The notes beneath the pieces were generated by a model. It ran no database searches. It had not been told where the DNA came from and saw only the letters and a program-made list of their open reading frames with translations. Position numbers and translations under genes: made by a program. Of a DNA stretch of 64,000 bases, positions 36,102 to 45,289 are shown piece by piece (the first letter of the stretch is position 1; each line of letters opens with the position of its first letter). Source of the stretch: Rhodophyticola sp. CCM32 (lineage in GTDB: Bacteria > Pseudomonadota > Alphaproteobacteria > Rhodobacterales > Rhodobacteraceae); NCBI RefSeq assembly GCF_004751985.1, contig NZ_CP038492.1, positions 1,364,001-1,428,000 of the forward strand, written 5' to 3'.

Positions 36102-36118
36102 GTTCCGATAAACGGAAC
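36102..36118. promoter_or_regulatory. Probable IclR operator
   Basis: GTTCCGATAAACGGAAC is a perfect 6-bp-arm palindrome close to the IclR-type word, 14 bases before the IclR start codon and in the shared divergent promoter. Confidence 0.6.
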
Positions 36119-36131
36119 TTTGGGAGGGTAA

Positions 36132-36914
36132 ATGCCAAACGACATATCTGCCGTTGGGTCCATTGCACGGGCTGCGCAGGTTCTGGACGCGCTTGCGGGG
36201 TCACCCGATGGTGTGGCGCTGACAGATGTTGTCGACGCGACCTCCTTCACCAAGACCACCGCACATCGTGTTCTGGCTGCGTTGCAGGGTATTGAATATG
36301 TCACCCAGGACCCTGAAACCCGGGTCTACCGTCTGGGTACGAAACTGGCCGATCTGTCCCGCAAGGCGGGGCTTATCGATCTGGCGGCCATGTCGAAACG
36401 CGGCATGGCGCGGCTGGCCGAGGCGACCGGCGATACGGTGTTTCTGTCCGTGGCCGAGGGGCCGGTTGCGATCTGCGCAGCCCGGGCCGTGGGCAGTTAC
36501 CCGATCCGCACCCTGACACTGGATCGCGGCGACCGGCGCCCCCTGGGTGTGGGGGCGGGGGCCCTGGCGCTGTATTGCAGCATGCCGGCCAAGACCCGCG
36601 CTGCGGTCAACCGGATCAATCAAAGCTGGCACGCGGAATACGGGTTTGATGGCGATGCCCTTGAGGCGCGCAAACTGGAGTTTGACCAACGCGGCTATGC
36701 GCTGAATGCCGGCGATGTGGTCAGCGCGATGAGCGCGGTGGGCGTGCCGGTGATCACCCGTGGCGGGCGGCTGGTTGCAGCACTGGCCATAGGCGCGATC
36801 AAAGACCGGATGACGGCGGACCGGATGCAGGATCTTGTCCTGCCGGTGCTGCACGAGGAAACCGGGCGGCTTGCTGCGCGGCTCAGCGATTGGGAAGAGG
36901 AAAAAGACCGGTGA
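36132..36914 (+). CDS. IclR-family transcriptional regulator
   Basis: 260 residues. N-terminal winged helix (SIARAAQVLDALAGSPDGVAL, TKTTAHRVLAALQGIEYV) and a C-terminal GAF-like effector domain (LTLDRGDRRPLGVGAGALAL). It starts the gene run that encodes the thiamine-diphosphate enzymes and TRAP transporter; its stop overlaps the next start (GTGA), so it is in the same transcript and probably autoregulated via the adjacent palindrome. Confidence 0.9.
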   Translation: MPNDISAVGSIARAAQVLDALAGSPDGVALTDVVDATSFTKTTAHRVLAALQGIEYVTQDPETRVYRLGTKLADLSRKAGLIDLAAMSKRGMARLAEATGDTVFLSVAEGPVAICAARAVGSYPIRTLTLDRGDRRPLGVGAGALALYCSMPAKTRAAVNRINQSWHAEYGFDGDALEARKLEFDQRGYALNAGDVVSAMSAVGVPVITRGGRLVAALAIGAIKDRMTADRMQDLVLPVLHEETGRLAARLSDWEEEKDR

Positions 36915-37909
36915 CACGGACCAATTATGATACCGGGCGCGGGCTTGCCCTGCTGGCGATGATGGAGCGTATCCGCGCCTTTGAACGACAGGCCGAACTG
37001 GCCGCCACCCGTGACAAGCTGGTGCTGGGGGCGATACATCTGTCGATCGGGCAGGAGGCCTGTGCCGCCGGGATCATGCAGGCGCTGCGGCGCGATGATC
37101 TGCTGTTATCCACCCATCGCGGCCATGGGCATACCCTGGCCAAAGGCGCCGATCCGGCGGCGATGATGAAAGAGCTTCTGGGCCGCGAGGGCGGCTGTTG
37201 CGGTGGCAAGGGCGGGTCGATGCATATCGCCGATTTCGGGGTCGGGATGCTGGGGGCCAACGGGGTCGTTTCCGCCAATATCACCATCGGTGCCGGGGCC
37301 GCCCATGGGATCAAACTGCTGGGCGATGACCGGATCTGCGTCGATATTTTCGGCGATGGGGCAATCAATCGCGGGCCGTTTCTGGAAGGGCTGAACTGGG
37401 CCGCCGTCTTTGACCTGCCGGTGCTGTTTGTCTGCGAGGATAATGAATGGTCCGCCACCACGCGCACGGCGGATATGACCGGTGGCGACGGGGCCGCCGC
37501 CCGGGCCGAGGCGATCGGCCTGCCGGTTCAGCGGGTCGATGGCAATGATGTGGAGGCGGTTGCCGATATCGCCGGTGATCTGGTCGCGCGCATCCGTCGT
37601 GACCGCAGGCCCGCTTTCCTGCATGCGCGCACCTTCCGGCAGGAAGGCCATACCTATTTCGACCCGGCGGCCTATCGCTCGCAAGAGGCGACGCAGGCCC
37701 GGATCGCCGCAGATGACCCGATCGCCCGCCATCGCGAAACCCTGCAGGCGGCAGGTGTCGCAATGGCGGAGCTGGATCAGATAAAGGCAAAGGCGGAGGC
37801 CGAGATGCAGGCGGCTTTAAGCGTTGCCACGGCCGCGCCATTCCCCCCGGATGACAGCGTTTTTGACGAGGTTCAGGATATCGGTTCCCCCGCTGAGGAG
37901 GCCGTCTGA
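36911..37909 (+). CDS. Thiamine-diphosphate dehydrogenase E1 alpha subunit
   Basis: 332 residues, starting with GTG inside the IclR stop. It resembles acetoin/pyruvate dehydrogenase E1 alpha: HLSIGQEACAAGIMQAL, GGKGGSMHIADF, and the thiamine-diphosphate motif GDGAINRGPFLEGLNWAAVF...N. With the next gene it forms the alpha2-beta2 decarboxylase for a 2-oxo acid or acetoin-like diketone. No E2 acyltransferase or E3 gene is nearby. Confidence 0.87.
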   Translation: MTRTNYDTGRGLALLAMMERIRAFERQAELAATRDKLVLGAIHLSIGQEACAAGIMQALRRDDLLLSTHRGHGHTLAKGADPAAMMKELLGREGGCCGGKGGSMHIADFGVGMLGANGVVSANITIGAGAAHGIKLLGDDRICVDIFGDGAINRGPFLEGLNWAAVFDLPVLFVCEDNEWSATTRTADMTGGDGAAARAEAIGLPVQRVDGNDVEAVADIAGDLVARIRRDRRPAFLHARTFRQEGHTYFDPAAYRSQEATQARIAADDPIARHRETLQAAGVAMAELDQIKAKAEAEMQAALSVATAAPFPPDDSVFDEVQDIGSPAEEAV

Positions 37910-38871
37910 TGCCCGTCATGACCTATGCAGGCGCCGCCCTTCAGGCGCTGCGCGAGGCGATGATCGCCGACCCCCGTGTCTGGTGCGTGGGCGAGGATCT
38001 GGGGCGCGGCGGCGTCTTCGGGCAATATAAGGGCCTGCGCGAGGAATTCGGCGAAACCCGGATATCCGACGCGCCGATTTCCGAGGCCGGGATCATGGGG
38101 GCCGCCTTTGGCGCGGCGATGGTCGGCACCCGCCCGGTGGTCGAGATGCGGTTCGCCGATTTCGCGCTCTGCGCCACTGATGAGCTGATCAACCAGATCG
38201 CCAAGGCGCGCTTCATGTTCGGGGGGCAAAGCCGCGCGCCCATGGTGATCCGCAAACCGATGGGCATGTGGCGGTCTTCGGCGGCGCAGCATTCGCAATC
38301 GCTGGAAGCCTGGTATGCGCATATCCCCGGTCTGGTTGTCGCTGTCCCCGCCACGCCGCAGGACAATTATGCGATGATGCGCGCGGCCATCGCTGCGGAT
38401 GATCCGGTTGTCTATCTGGAGCACAAGGATATCTGGCTGAACGAAGCCGAGGTTGACCCTGAAGAGCCCTTTACCTGGGGCACCGCCCGGCGGCGTCATG
38501 CGGGGGGCGATCTGACCGTGGTCAGCTGGTCGAACACTGCCAATCTGGCCGCAGAGGCGGCGGACATACTGGCGGCAGAGGGGATCGCCGCCGATGTGCT
38601 GGATCTGCGCAGCCTCTGGCCCTGGGACAGGCAGGCCGTCTGCGAAAGCGCGGGGCGTAGCGGGCGCCTGCTGGTCGCCCATGAAAGCGTGGGCACGGCT
38701 GGGTTCGGGGCCGAGGTGGTGGCGACTGTGGTCGAAAATACCAGCCTGACGTGCCCGCCCCGGCGTTTGGCCTCGCCCCGGTCGCTTGTGCCTTATGCAC
38801 CCAATCTTGAAGACCAGTTGCGGGTGACCGCCGACATGATTGCCGATACAGCCCGGGAGATGTGCAGATGA
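37909..38871 (+). CDS. Thiamine-diphosphate dehydrogenase E1 beta subunit
   Basis: 320 residues with the transketolase pyrimidine-binding and C-terminal domains typical of E1 beta: CVGEDLGRGGVFGQYKGL, DAPISEAGIMGAAFGAAMVG, EMRFADFALCATDELINQ and the late DVLDLRSLWPWD. The start shares one base with the alpha stop. Its own stop overlaps the next start (ATGA). Confidence 0.88.
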   Translation: MPVMTYAGAALQALREAMIADPRVWCVGEDLGRGGVFGQYKGLREEFGETRISDAPISEAGIMGAAFGAAMVGTRPVVEMRFADFALCATDELINQIAKARFMFGGQSRAPMVIRKPMGMWRSSAAQHSQSLEAWYAHIPGLVVAVPATPQDNYAMMRAAIAADDPVVYLEHKDIWLNEAEVDPEEPFTWGTARRRHAGGDLTVVSWSNTANLAAEAADILAAEGIAADVLDLRSLWPWDRQAVCESAGRSGRLLVAHESVGTAGFGAEVVATVVENTSLTCPPRRLASPRSLVPYAPNLEDQLRVTADMIADTAREMCR

Positions 38872-40598
38872 GTGCCAATGAAATGACCGGTGGCGAGGCT
38901 TTGGTGCGGATGCTTCTGGCCCATGGGGCCGGGCCGATGTTCGGTATGGGCGGGTTCCAGCTTTTGCCGTTTTACGACGCGGCGCGGCGGCTGGGGCTGA
39001 ACCATAACCTGATCAATGATGAACGCTGCGCGGTTTTCGCGGCGGATGCCTATGCCAAGGTCTCGGGCCGGGTCGGGCTGGTGGATGCGACGCTTGGGCC
39101 CGGCGCCACAAATCTGGTGACCGGCCTGGTCGAGGCGCTGAATGCGGGCTCCCCCCTGGTGGCGATTGTCGGCGATGCGCAGCGCGATCATGCGGGCAAG
39201 AACATGACCCAGGAAACCGATCAGGTTTCGATCCTGCGGCCCTGCGTCAAGGAACTGATCCGGGTCGAGGCTGTGCATCGCATCCCCGAGGCGGTACGCC
39301 GCGCCTTCGCGGTGGCAACCTCGGGCCGTCCGGGGCCGGTGATTGTGGATGTGCCGGAAGATATCTGCCACGGGCTGCACGGGTTCGACGACAGCGATTT
39401 TGAGGTTGATCCCGCCCATGAGGCCGCACCGGCCCTGCGCTGCCGCCCGGATACCGGTGCCCTTGAAAAGGCCGTGGCCCTGCTGGCACAGGCGCAGCGC
39501 CCGCTGATGCTGTGCGGTGGCGGGGTGCATATCAGCGGGGCGACAAAAGCCGTGACCGCGCTGGCCGAAACCTGTGGCATTCCGGTGGCCCATACGATGA
39601 CCGGCAAGGGGGCCGTGGCCTGCACATCCGATCTGAATGCGGGCCTGTTCGGACGCTATGACCGGATTGCCAATGATCTGATCGACAAGGCCGATTGCCT
39701 GCTGGTGGTGGGCTGCAAACTGGGTGAGATCGCCACCAAGCGCTACACCGTTCCCGCCCCGGGCAAGACGGTGATCCATCTTGAGATTGTCGCCGAGGAA
39801 ATGGGCCGCACCTATCAGCCGACTGTCCGGCTGTGGGGGGATGCAAAAGCCGGGCTGGAGGATTTGCTGGCCGCCCTGTCCCCCGGCGCTGCCGAGCGGA
39901 AGGCCGGGCGGGCCAGCTGGCTGGCCGGGGTGCCCGAGAAGATGGCCGCATGGCGCAGGGATGTTGCCGACAGGCTCCAGTCCGACGAGACACCGGTCCA
40001 TATGGCCCGGCTGGTCACCGAGCTGAACACGCATCTGCCCGAGGATGGCTATCTGATCGCAGACGGGGGGTTTGCCGCGCATTGGGGCGGGCTTCTGTTC
40101 GACAGCAAACGCGCCGGGCGGCCTTTCGTGCCGGACCGGGGGTTTGCCTCCATCGGCTATGGCCTGCCGGGCGCCATGGGCGCACAACTGGCCGCCCCCG
40201 ATGCGGTGGTTGTGGGCCTGACCGGCGATGGCGGGTTCAACATGGTTCTGGGAGAGCTTGAAACCGCCCGGCGCATGGGGCTGGGCCTGACCGTGATTGT
40301 CGTGAACAACGCGGCGTCAGGCTATGTGAAGGCGTTGCAGCACCTGATGTATGGGGAGGGGAATTACCAGTCCTCGGATCTGGCCGAGACGAATTATGCC
40401 GCCCTTGCCGAGGCGATGGGCTGTCACGGTATCCGTGTGGAACGCCCCGGGGATCTGGACGGCGCGCTTCAGGCGGGTTTCGCCGAACGCAGCCGGCCAA
40501 GCGTGATTGACGTGATGGTCACGCGCGATCCGGGCCGGATGCTGCCTGCGGTGGATAACCGCACGGTGCAGGTCAAAAAGGGGGACCGCGTGGCATGA
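38868..40598 (+). CDS. Acetolactate synthase-like thiamine-diphosphate enzyme
   Basis: 576 residues with the three domains of the pyruvate oxidase/acetolactate synthase family: N-terminal pyrimidine binding (GPMFGMGGFQLLPFYDAA, with the INDERCAVFAADAYAKVSG catalytic Glu), central domain (LMLCGGGVHISGA) and C-terminal diphosphate motif (GDGGFNMVLGELETARRMGL...NN). The chemistry is a 2-oxo-acid decarboxylation or carboligation. It is translationally coupled to its neighbours on both sides, so it works in the same pathway as the E1 pair; the substrate is not known. Confidence 0.87.
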   Translation: MSANEMTGGEALVRMLLAHGAGPMFGMGGFQLLPFYDAARRLGLNHNLINDERCAVFAADAYAKVSGRVGLVDATLGPGATNLVTGLVEALNAGSPLVAIVGDAQRDHAGKNMTQETDQVSILRPCVKELIRVEAVHRIPEAVRRAFAVATSGRPGPVIVDVPEDICHGLHGFDDSDFEVDPAHEAAPALRCRPDTGALEKAVALLAQAQRPLMLCGGGVHISGATKAVTALAETCGIPVAHTMTGKGAVACTSDLNAGLFGRYDRIANDLIDKADCLLVVGCKLGEIATKRYTVPAPGKTVIHLEIVAEEMGRTYQPTVRLWGDAKAGLEDLLAALSPGAAERKAGRASWLAGVPEKMAAWRRDVADRLQSDETPVHMARLVTELNTHLPEDGYLIADGGFAAHWGGLLFDSKRAGRPFVPDRGFASIGYGLPGAMGAQLAAPDAVVVGLTGDGGFNMVLGELETARRMGLGLTVIVVNNAASGYVKALQHLMYGEGNYQSSDLAETNYAALAEAMGCHGIRVERPGDLDGALQAGFAERSRPSVIDVMVTRDPGRMLPAVDNRTVQVKKGDRVA

Positions 40599-41335
40599 GA
40601 GATCCTGTCGCCATCGTGACCGGAGGGGCCGGTACTCTGGGCCGGGCCATCGGTGATGCCTTGGCCGCAGACGGGATGCGTGTGATCCTGGCCGATATGG
40701 TCCCTGTTGCGGATGCGGGGGCCGGGCAGGCGGGGGTCGCCTGCGATATCACCGATGCGGAGGACCGGGCCCGGCTGATCGCCGGGGCGGGCAGCGATCT
40801 GCGCGTGCTGGTCAATTGCGCGGGCACCGGGCAGGTTGTGCCGTTGCCTGAGATTTCGGCCGCACTTTGGGACAAGGTCATCGCCCTGAACCTGAGTGCT
40901 GCATTCCATCTTTGCCAACTGGCCGCAGGGGGACTGGGCGAAGGCGGCGCGATCATCAACATCTCCTCGGTTTCGGGGCTGCGGGCCGGTTACGGGCGTG
41001 TGGCCTATGGTGTTTCAAAGGCCGGGCTGATCCAGTTGACCAGACAGATCGCTGTCGAACTTGGACCGCGCGGGATCACCTGCAACACGGTGGCCCCCGG
41101 CCCGGTTGAAGGGCCGCTGACGCGTGGCATTCACCCGCAAAGTCAGGTTGAGGATTACCTGAACACAATCCCGCAGGGACGTTATGCCATACCAGAGGAA
41201 ATCGCATCTGCGGTGGCCTTTCTGGCAGGCCCCGGCGCCCGGCATATCACAGGCCAGTGCCTTGCGGTCGATGGCGGGTTTCTTGCGGCAGGGGTTGGGG
41301 TGCGCGATGCGCAGCAGGCCCCGCCAACGCAATGA
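40595..41335 (+). CDS. Short-chain dehydrogenase/reductase
   Basis: 246 residues. Rossmann loop TGGAGTLGRAIGDAL, NCAGTG, catalytic Ser in ISSVSGL and YGVSKAGL (Tyr-x3-Lys). Overlaps the preceding gene by four bases. It probably oxidises a hydroxy substrate feeding the thiamine-diphosphate enzymes. Confidence 0.9.
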   Translation: MRDPVAIVTGGAGTLGRAIGDALAADGMRVILADMVPVADAGAGQAGVACDITDAEDRARLIAGAGSDLRVLVNCAGTGQVVPLPEISAALWDKVIALNLSAAFHLCQLAAGGLGEGGAIINISSVSGLRAGYGRVAYGVSKAGLIQLTRQIAVELGPRGITCNTVAPGPVEGPLTRGIHPQSQVEDYLNTIPQGRYAIPEEIASAVAFLAGPGARHITGQCLAVDGGFLAAGVGVRDAQQAPPTQ

Positions 41336-41450
41336 AAGACGATAGGGGGAGAAACCAAAACCACAATCAAGGAGAACCAGAAGATATTCGACGCAAAGAT
41401 CACAGCTTTCACAGCTGAGATCAGACATTATCCAGGGAGGTAAACTGATA

Positions 41451-42479
41451 ATGACGATGAAACCAATAGCCGCTGCGGCGGTGTTCTGTCTGGCCGCAGG
41501 TGCGGTCGACGCCAGAGATGTCGAGATGCAATCCATCTATCCCGGAAGCCTGCCGCTTCTGGGCGATAGCGGGCAATCCATGGGCGAACGGGTTTCCGTT
41601 CTGACCGGCGGCTCGCTCAACATCGTTTTCCGCAACCCCGGCGAGATTGTCGCCGGTAACGAAATCTGGGATGCGATTTCCACCGGGGCGATTGAAGCCG
41701 CCTGGTATTCCCCCGGTTTCGCCGAAAGCGTCGTGCCCTCGGCATCGCTTTTCACCGCCTTCCCGTTTGGCCCGGATGTGCGTGAATACACCGCCTGGTG
41801 GTATCAGGGTGGTGGCGGCGATCTGTGGAACGAGATCACGGCGCCTTTCAATGTACATTCCGAACTTTGCGCGATTCTGGCACCCGAAGCGTCAGGCTGG
41901 TTCCGTGAAGAGATCAACAGTGTCGAAGACCTGGACGGTCTGCGCATGCGGGTCTTTGGCCTTGGCGCCTCGGTGTTCAGTGAACTGGGGGTGCAGGCCC
42001 AATCCCTGCCACCGGCCGATACGATGACCGCCCTCAATCTTGGCACGATCGACGCCGCCGAGTTGAGCTTTCCGGCCATCGACAACGCGCTTGGCATGTA
42101 TGAGCATGCGGATCATTACTACTTCCCCGGCTGGCATCAGCAGACATCTCTGATTGTCTTCATGATGAACACCAACAGCTGGGAGGCGCTGAGCGATCAG
42201 GAACGCGCATCGGTTCAGGAAGTCTGCGCGGCCAATGTGGCCCTGACCATGGCCCAGGGGGAGGCGATCCAGCTTGATCCGCTGTCCACCATGGTTGATG
42301 AACATGGTGTGACCGTTCATCGCTGGTCTGATGAGATGATGGCCGCGTTCGAGGGGGCATGGGAAACGGTTGTGGCGCAGAAAGTCGCGGAAAACGCCGA
42401 ATTCGCCCGTGTCTGGAACCATATTCAGGCTTTCCGGGATGGGTATACCACCTGGTCCGAGCTTGGCTATGTTGACTGA
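41451..42479 (+). CDS. TRAP transporter substrate-binding protein (DctP type)
   Basis: 342 residues with a signal peptide (MKPIAAAAVFCLAAGAVDA). DctP fold: ALFTAFPFGPDVREYTAWW and EINSVEDLDGLRMRVFGLGASVFSELG hold the conserved region with Arg for carboxylate binding; the SFPAIDNALGMYEH helix follows. This suggests a C4- or aromatic-type organic acid ligand. A GGGAGG site precedes the ATG. A strong hairpin separates it from the permease genes. Confidence 0.9.
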   Translation: MTMKPIAAAAVFCLAAGAVDARDVEMQSIYPGSLPLLGDSGQSMGERVSVLTGGSLNIVFRNPGEIVAGNEIWDAISTGAIEAAWYSPGFAESVVPSASLFTAFPFGPDVREYTAWWYQGGGGDLWNEITAPFNVHSELCAILAPEASGWFREEINSVEDLDGLRMRVFGLGASVFSELGVQAQSLPPADTMTALNLGTIDAAELSFPAIDNALGMYEHADHYYFPGWHQQTSLIVFMMNTNSWEALSDQERASVQEVCAANVALTMAQGEAIQLDPLSTMVDEHGVTVHRWSDEMMAAFEGAWETVVAQKVAENAEFARVWNHIQAFRDGYTTWSELGYVD

Positions 42480-42496
42480 CGATATCTAACCGGTTG

Positions 42497-42525
42497 GTCC
42501 CGGCGCCAGATAGCGGCGCCGGGAC
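42497..42525 (+). promoter_or_regulatory. Intergenic hairpin between TRAP binding protein and permeases
   Basis: GTCCCGGCGCC and GGCGCCGGGAC form an 11-bp perfect stem with a seven-base loop, without a T-run. In transporter operons such stems often protect the upstream mRNA so that the binding protein is made in excess. Confidence 0.7.
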
Positions 42526-42551
42526 GTCCTCTTTCAAGATCGGAATTGCCG

Positions 42552-43088
42552 ATGCAAACGCTGCTGCGTTTCGCCCATATCCTTGCGCTGCCCTGCCATG
42601 TCTTTGCACGGCTTTGCGGGATTATGCTGTTACTCCTGACGGTTGTCATCATGTATGACGTGATTGGCCGACGGTTCTTCAACACCGGGTCGTTCACCGT
42701 GTCTGACCTCGAATGGCATCTGCACGGGGCGATTGCGATCCTCGCCTTTGGCTATGCCTATATCCGCGACGCCCATGTGCGGATCGACATTTTCGCGCAG
42801 AAGATGAGCCGCCGGGTCAAGCTGGAACTGGAATTCTGGGCGATCCTGTTCTTTCTGGTGCCTTTCATGCTGCTTTTGTTGTGGTTCGGCTGGGATTTCG
42901 CCTGGCGCGCCTTTGTCCGGGGCGAAGGGCCGCCGGGCGGTATGGGCCTGCCCAATCGCTGGATCATCAAATCGGCGATCCCTCTGGCGGCGGTGCTGAC
43001 CATGATGGGGGGGCTTTCGGTTGCATTGCGTATTCGCGTGGCGGTGGCGCGGCCTGATCTGGTCGACAGCCCGTTCGAGTATAGCTGA
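42552..43088 (+). CDS. TRAP transporter small permease (DctQ)
   Basis: 178 residues with four predicted membrane helices (for example LARLCGIMLLLLTVVIMYDVIGR, LHGAIAILAFGYAYI, FWAILFFLVPFMLLLLWFG, AIPLAAVLTMMGGLSVAL). The conserved VIGRRFF and HVRIDIF segments are typical of DctQ. Its stop overlaps the large permease start by one base. Confidence 0.9.
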   Translation: MQTLLRFAHILALPCHVFARLCGIMLLLLTVVIMYDVIGRRFFNTGSFTVSDLEWHLHGAIAILAFGYAYIRDAHVRIDIFAQKMSRRVKLELEFWAILFFLVPFMLLLLWFGWDFAWRAFVRGEGPPGGMGLPNRWIIKSAIPLAAVLTMMGGLSVALRIRVAVARPDLVDSPFEYS

Positions 43089-44452
43089 TGGAATTTCTGA
43101 TCGAGTTTCTTCCGGGCTTCATGTTTCTTGCGCTGATTGCCGGGTTGTTTTCCACCCTCCCCGTGGGTGTCGTGCTGATGGGGGTGACACTGATCTTCGG
43201 GATACTGGCGCTGATGCTGGGCGAGATGCGCTTTGCACAGCTGACCCTTATGCCCAACCGCATTTTTGGCGGTATCATCGAAAACCCGGTTCTGGTGGCC
43301 GCGCCGATGTTCATCTTCATGGGCCTGATCATGGAGCGGACACGGGTGGCCGAGGATCTGCTGATCTCGCTGCAGAAAGTGCTGCGCGTGGTGCCCGGTG
43401 GGCTGGCCCTGGCCGTGACCCTGATGGGTACGATATTGGCGGCGGCAACGGGGATCATCGGGGCCTCGGTCGTGATGCTGACGGTGCTGGCCCTGCCCAC
43501 CATGCTCAATCGCGGCTACAGCCCGGCCCTTGCGGCGGGCACCGTGGCCAGTGCCGGAACCCTGGGTATCCTGATCCCGCCCTCTGTCATGCTGGTTTTC
43601 ATGGGCGATCTGCTGACGCTGAACCTGGCCAAACTGTTTGTAGCGGCCTTCATGCCGGGGATGGTGCTGGCGGGGATTTACGTTGTCTATATCGTGCTGC
43701 GCGCGGCGTTTGATCCGGCCAGCGCGCCCAAGGCACCACCGGTGCCGCCGGAGGAACGCAAAGGGCTGGCGCGGGAGTTCATCGTGTCGCTGGCCTTGCC
43801 GTTTCTGATTATCGTTGCGGTGCTGGGGTCGATCCTGGGCGGGTTTGCCACCCCGACCGAGGCGGCGGGCGTGGGGGCTTTTGCGGCGTTGTTTCTGGGC
43901 TTTCTGCGCGGGCGGCTTGACTGGACAACCCTTTCGGGCGCGATGGATGGCTCTGTGCGCACCATTGCGATGCTGTTCTTCATCTTCGTGGGCGCCACCG
44001 CTTTCGCCTATGTGTTTCGCCATGTGGGCGGGGAACATTTCATCATCGACACCGCGCGAAGTCTTGCTCTGGGGGATTGGGGCCTGCTGGCGATGATGAT
44101 GATCATGATCTTTATCATGGGGTTCTTCTTTGACTGGATCGAGATCACCCTGATCGTGTTGCCGGTTTTTGCGCCGATTGTGCAGTTGATGGATCTGGGG
44201 GACCATGTGGCGCAGGGCGATCTGATCTACTGGTTCGCGGTGCTGGTGGCGGTGAACCTGCAAACCTCTTTCCTGACACCGCCTTTCGGATTTGCGCTTT
44301 TCTATCTCAAGGGGGCTGCGGGCGGCGCTGTCAGCATGGCGCAGGTCTATCGCGGGATCATCCCGTTTGTCCTGTTGCAGGTCGCAATTCTGGGCCTGCT
44401 GATCTGGCAGCCCTGGATCGTGCTTTCCCTTCCTGAGGCGGTGTTGAGATGA
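43088..44452 (+). CDS. TRAP transporter large permease (DctM)
   Basis: 454 residues, about 12 membrane helices. DctM features include the N-terminal FLPGFMFLALIAGLFSTLPVG, MGLIMERTRVAEDLL, AAATGIIGASVVMLTVLALP and the IPPSVMLVFMGDLL loop. The C-terminal half repeats the pattern (EAAGVGAFAALFLG, TPPFGFALFYLKGA). It completes the importer with the DctP and DctQ genes. Confidence 0.93.
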   Translation: MEFLIEFLPGFMFLALIAGLFSTLPVGVVLMGVTLIFGILALMLGEMRFAQLTLMPNRIFGGIIENPVLVAAPMFIFMGLIMERTRVAEDLLISLQKVLRVVPGGLALAVTLMGTILAAATGIIGASVVMLTVLALPTMLNRGYSPALAAGTVASAGTLGILIPPSVMLVFMGDLLTLNLAKLFVAAFMPGMVLAGIYVVYIVLRAAFDPASAPKAPPVPPEERKGLAREFIVSLALPFLIIVAVLGSILGGFATPTEAAGVGAFAALFLGFLRGRLDWTTLSGAMDGSVRTIAMLFFIFVGATAFAYVFRHVGGEHFIIDTARSLALGDWGLLAMMMIMIFIMGFFFDWIEITLIVLPVFAPIVQLMDLGDHVAQGDLIYWFAVLVAVNLQTSFLTPPFGFALFYLKGAAGGAVSMAQVYRGIIPFVLLQVAILGLLIWQPWIVLSLPEAVLR

Positions 44453-45228
44453 CCCGCAGATTTGACAATAAGCGCGTGCTGGTCGCCGGTGGCGGGTCGA
44501 TCGGGCCGGGGGTTGGCAATGGCAAGGCGGCCTCGATCCTGTTTGCACGCGAAGGGGCCCATGTGCTGGTGGTGGACCGGGATGAGGATGCCGCCGCCGA
44601 AACCGTGGCCCTGATCACGGGCGAGGGTGGCAGCGCAGAGGCGTTTGCCGGGGATATGACCGACCCTGCCGGTGCCCGGGCTGCGGTTGATCAGATCGCC
44701 GAAGGCGGCGGGCTTGATGTTCTGCATTACAATATCGGCACCAGCCTGCGGGGTGGGGTGGTCGAAACCACGCCCGAGGATTGGGCCCGCGTTTTCGAGA
44801 TCAACCTTGGCGCGGCCTATCACCTGTCCCGCGCCTGTCTGCCTGTGATGGAGGCGGCGGGGAAGGGCGCGCTTGTCTTCATTTCCTCGCTCGCCGGGCT
44901 GCGTGCGGGCCCCTATTCCTATATTTCCTATGAAGCCTCGAAAGCGGCTTTGCAGCGCATGTCGCAAAGCATCGCGCGGGAATACGCACCGAAGGGCATT
45001 CGCGCCAATGCGATTCTGCCGGGGCTGATCGAAACGCCCCATGTGCAGGCATTTGTCGCCCCGGATGCCGACCCGGAAGACCTGGCCCGGACCCGGGCCG
45101 CCATGGTTCCCATGGGCCGTCAGGGCACCCCCTGGGATGTGGCCCATGCGGCGCTGTTTCTGGCCTCCGATGACGCGGCTTTCATCACCGGCGTCCTTCT
45201 GCCCGTGGATGGTGGCTCATCCCTTTGA
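44449..45228 (+). CDS. Short-chain dehydrogenase/reductase (second in the operon)
   Basis: 259 residues. NAD loop AGGGSIGPGVGNGKAASILFA (a variant with an insertion), SSLAGLRAGPYSYISYEASKAAL with Ser, Tyr-x3-Lys. It overlaps the DctM stop by four bases and closes the IclR-controlled operon. Confidence 0.88.
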   Translation: MTRRFDNKRVLVAGGGSIGPGVGNGKAASILFAREGAHVLVVDRDEDAAAETVALITGEGGSAEAFAGDMTDPAGARAAVDQIAEGGGLDVLHYNIGTSLRGGVVETTPEDWARVFEINLGAAYHLSRACLPVMEAAGKGALVFISSLAGLRAGPYSYISYEASKAALQRMSQSIAREYAPKGIRANAILPGLIETPHVQAFVAPDADPEDLARTRAAMVPMGRQGTPWDVAHAALFLASDDAAFITGVLLPVDGGSSL

Positions 45229-45289
45229 CGCGCGCAGGCACAGGTGCTGATGCGGCGAGGGGGGAGGCATATCGGGGCCGGAGGATCAG

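Noticed and set aside
42758-44548. 596-codon minus-strand open frame opposite the TRAP permease genes
   Set aside because: Very His/Arg/Gln-rich antisense translation typical of shadows of membrane protein genes.
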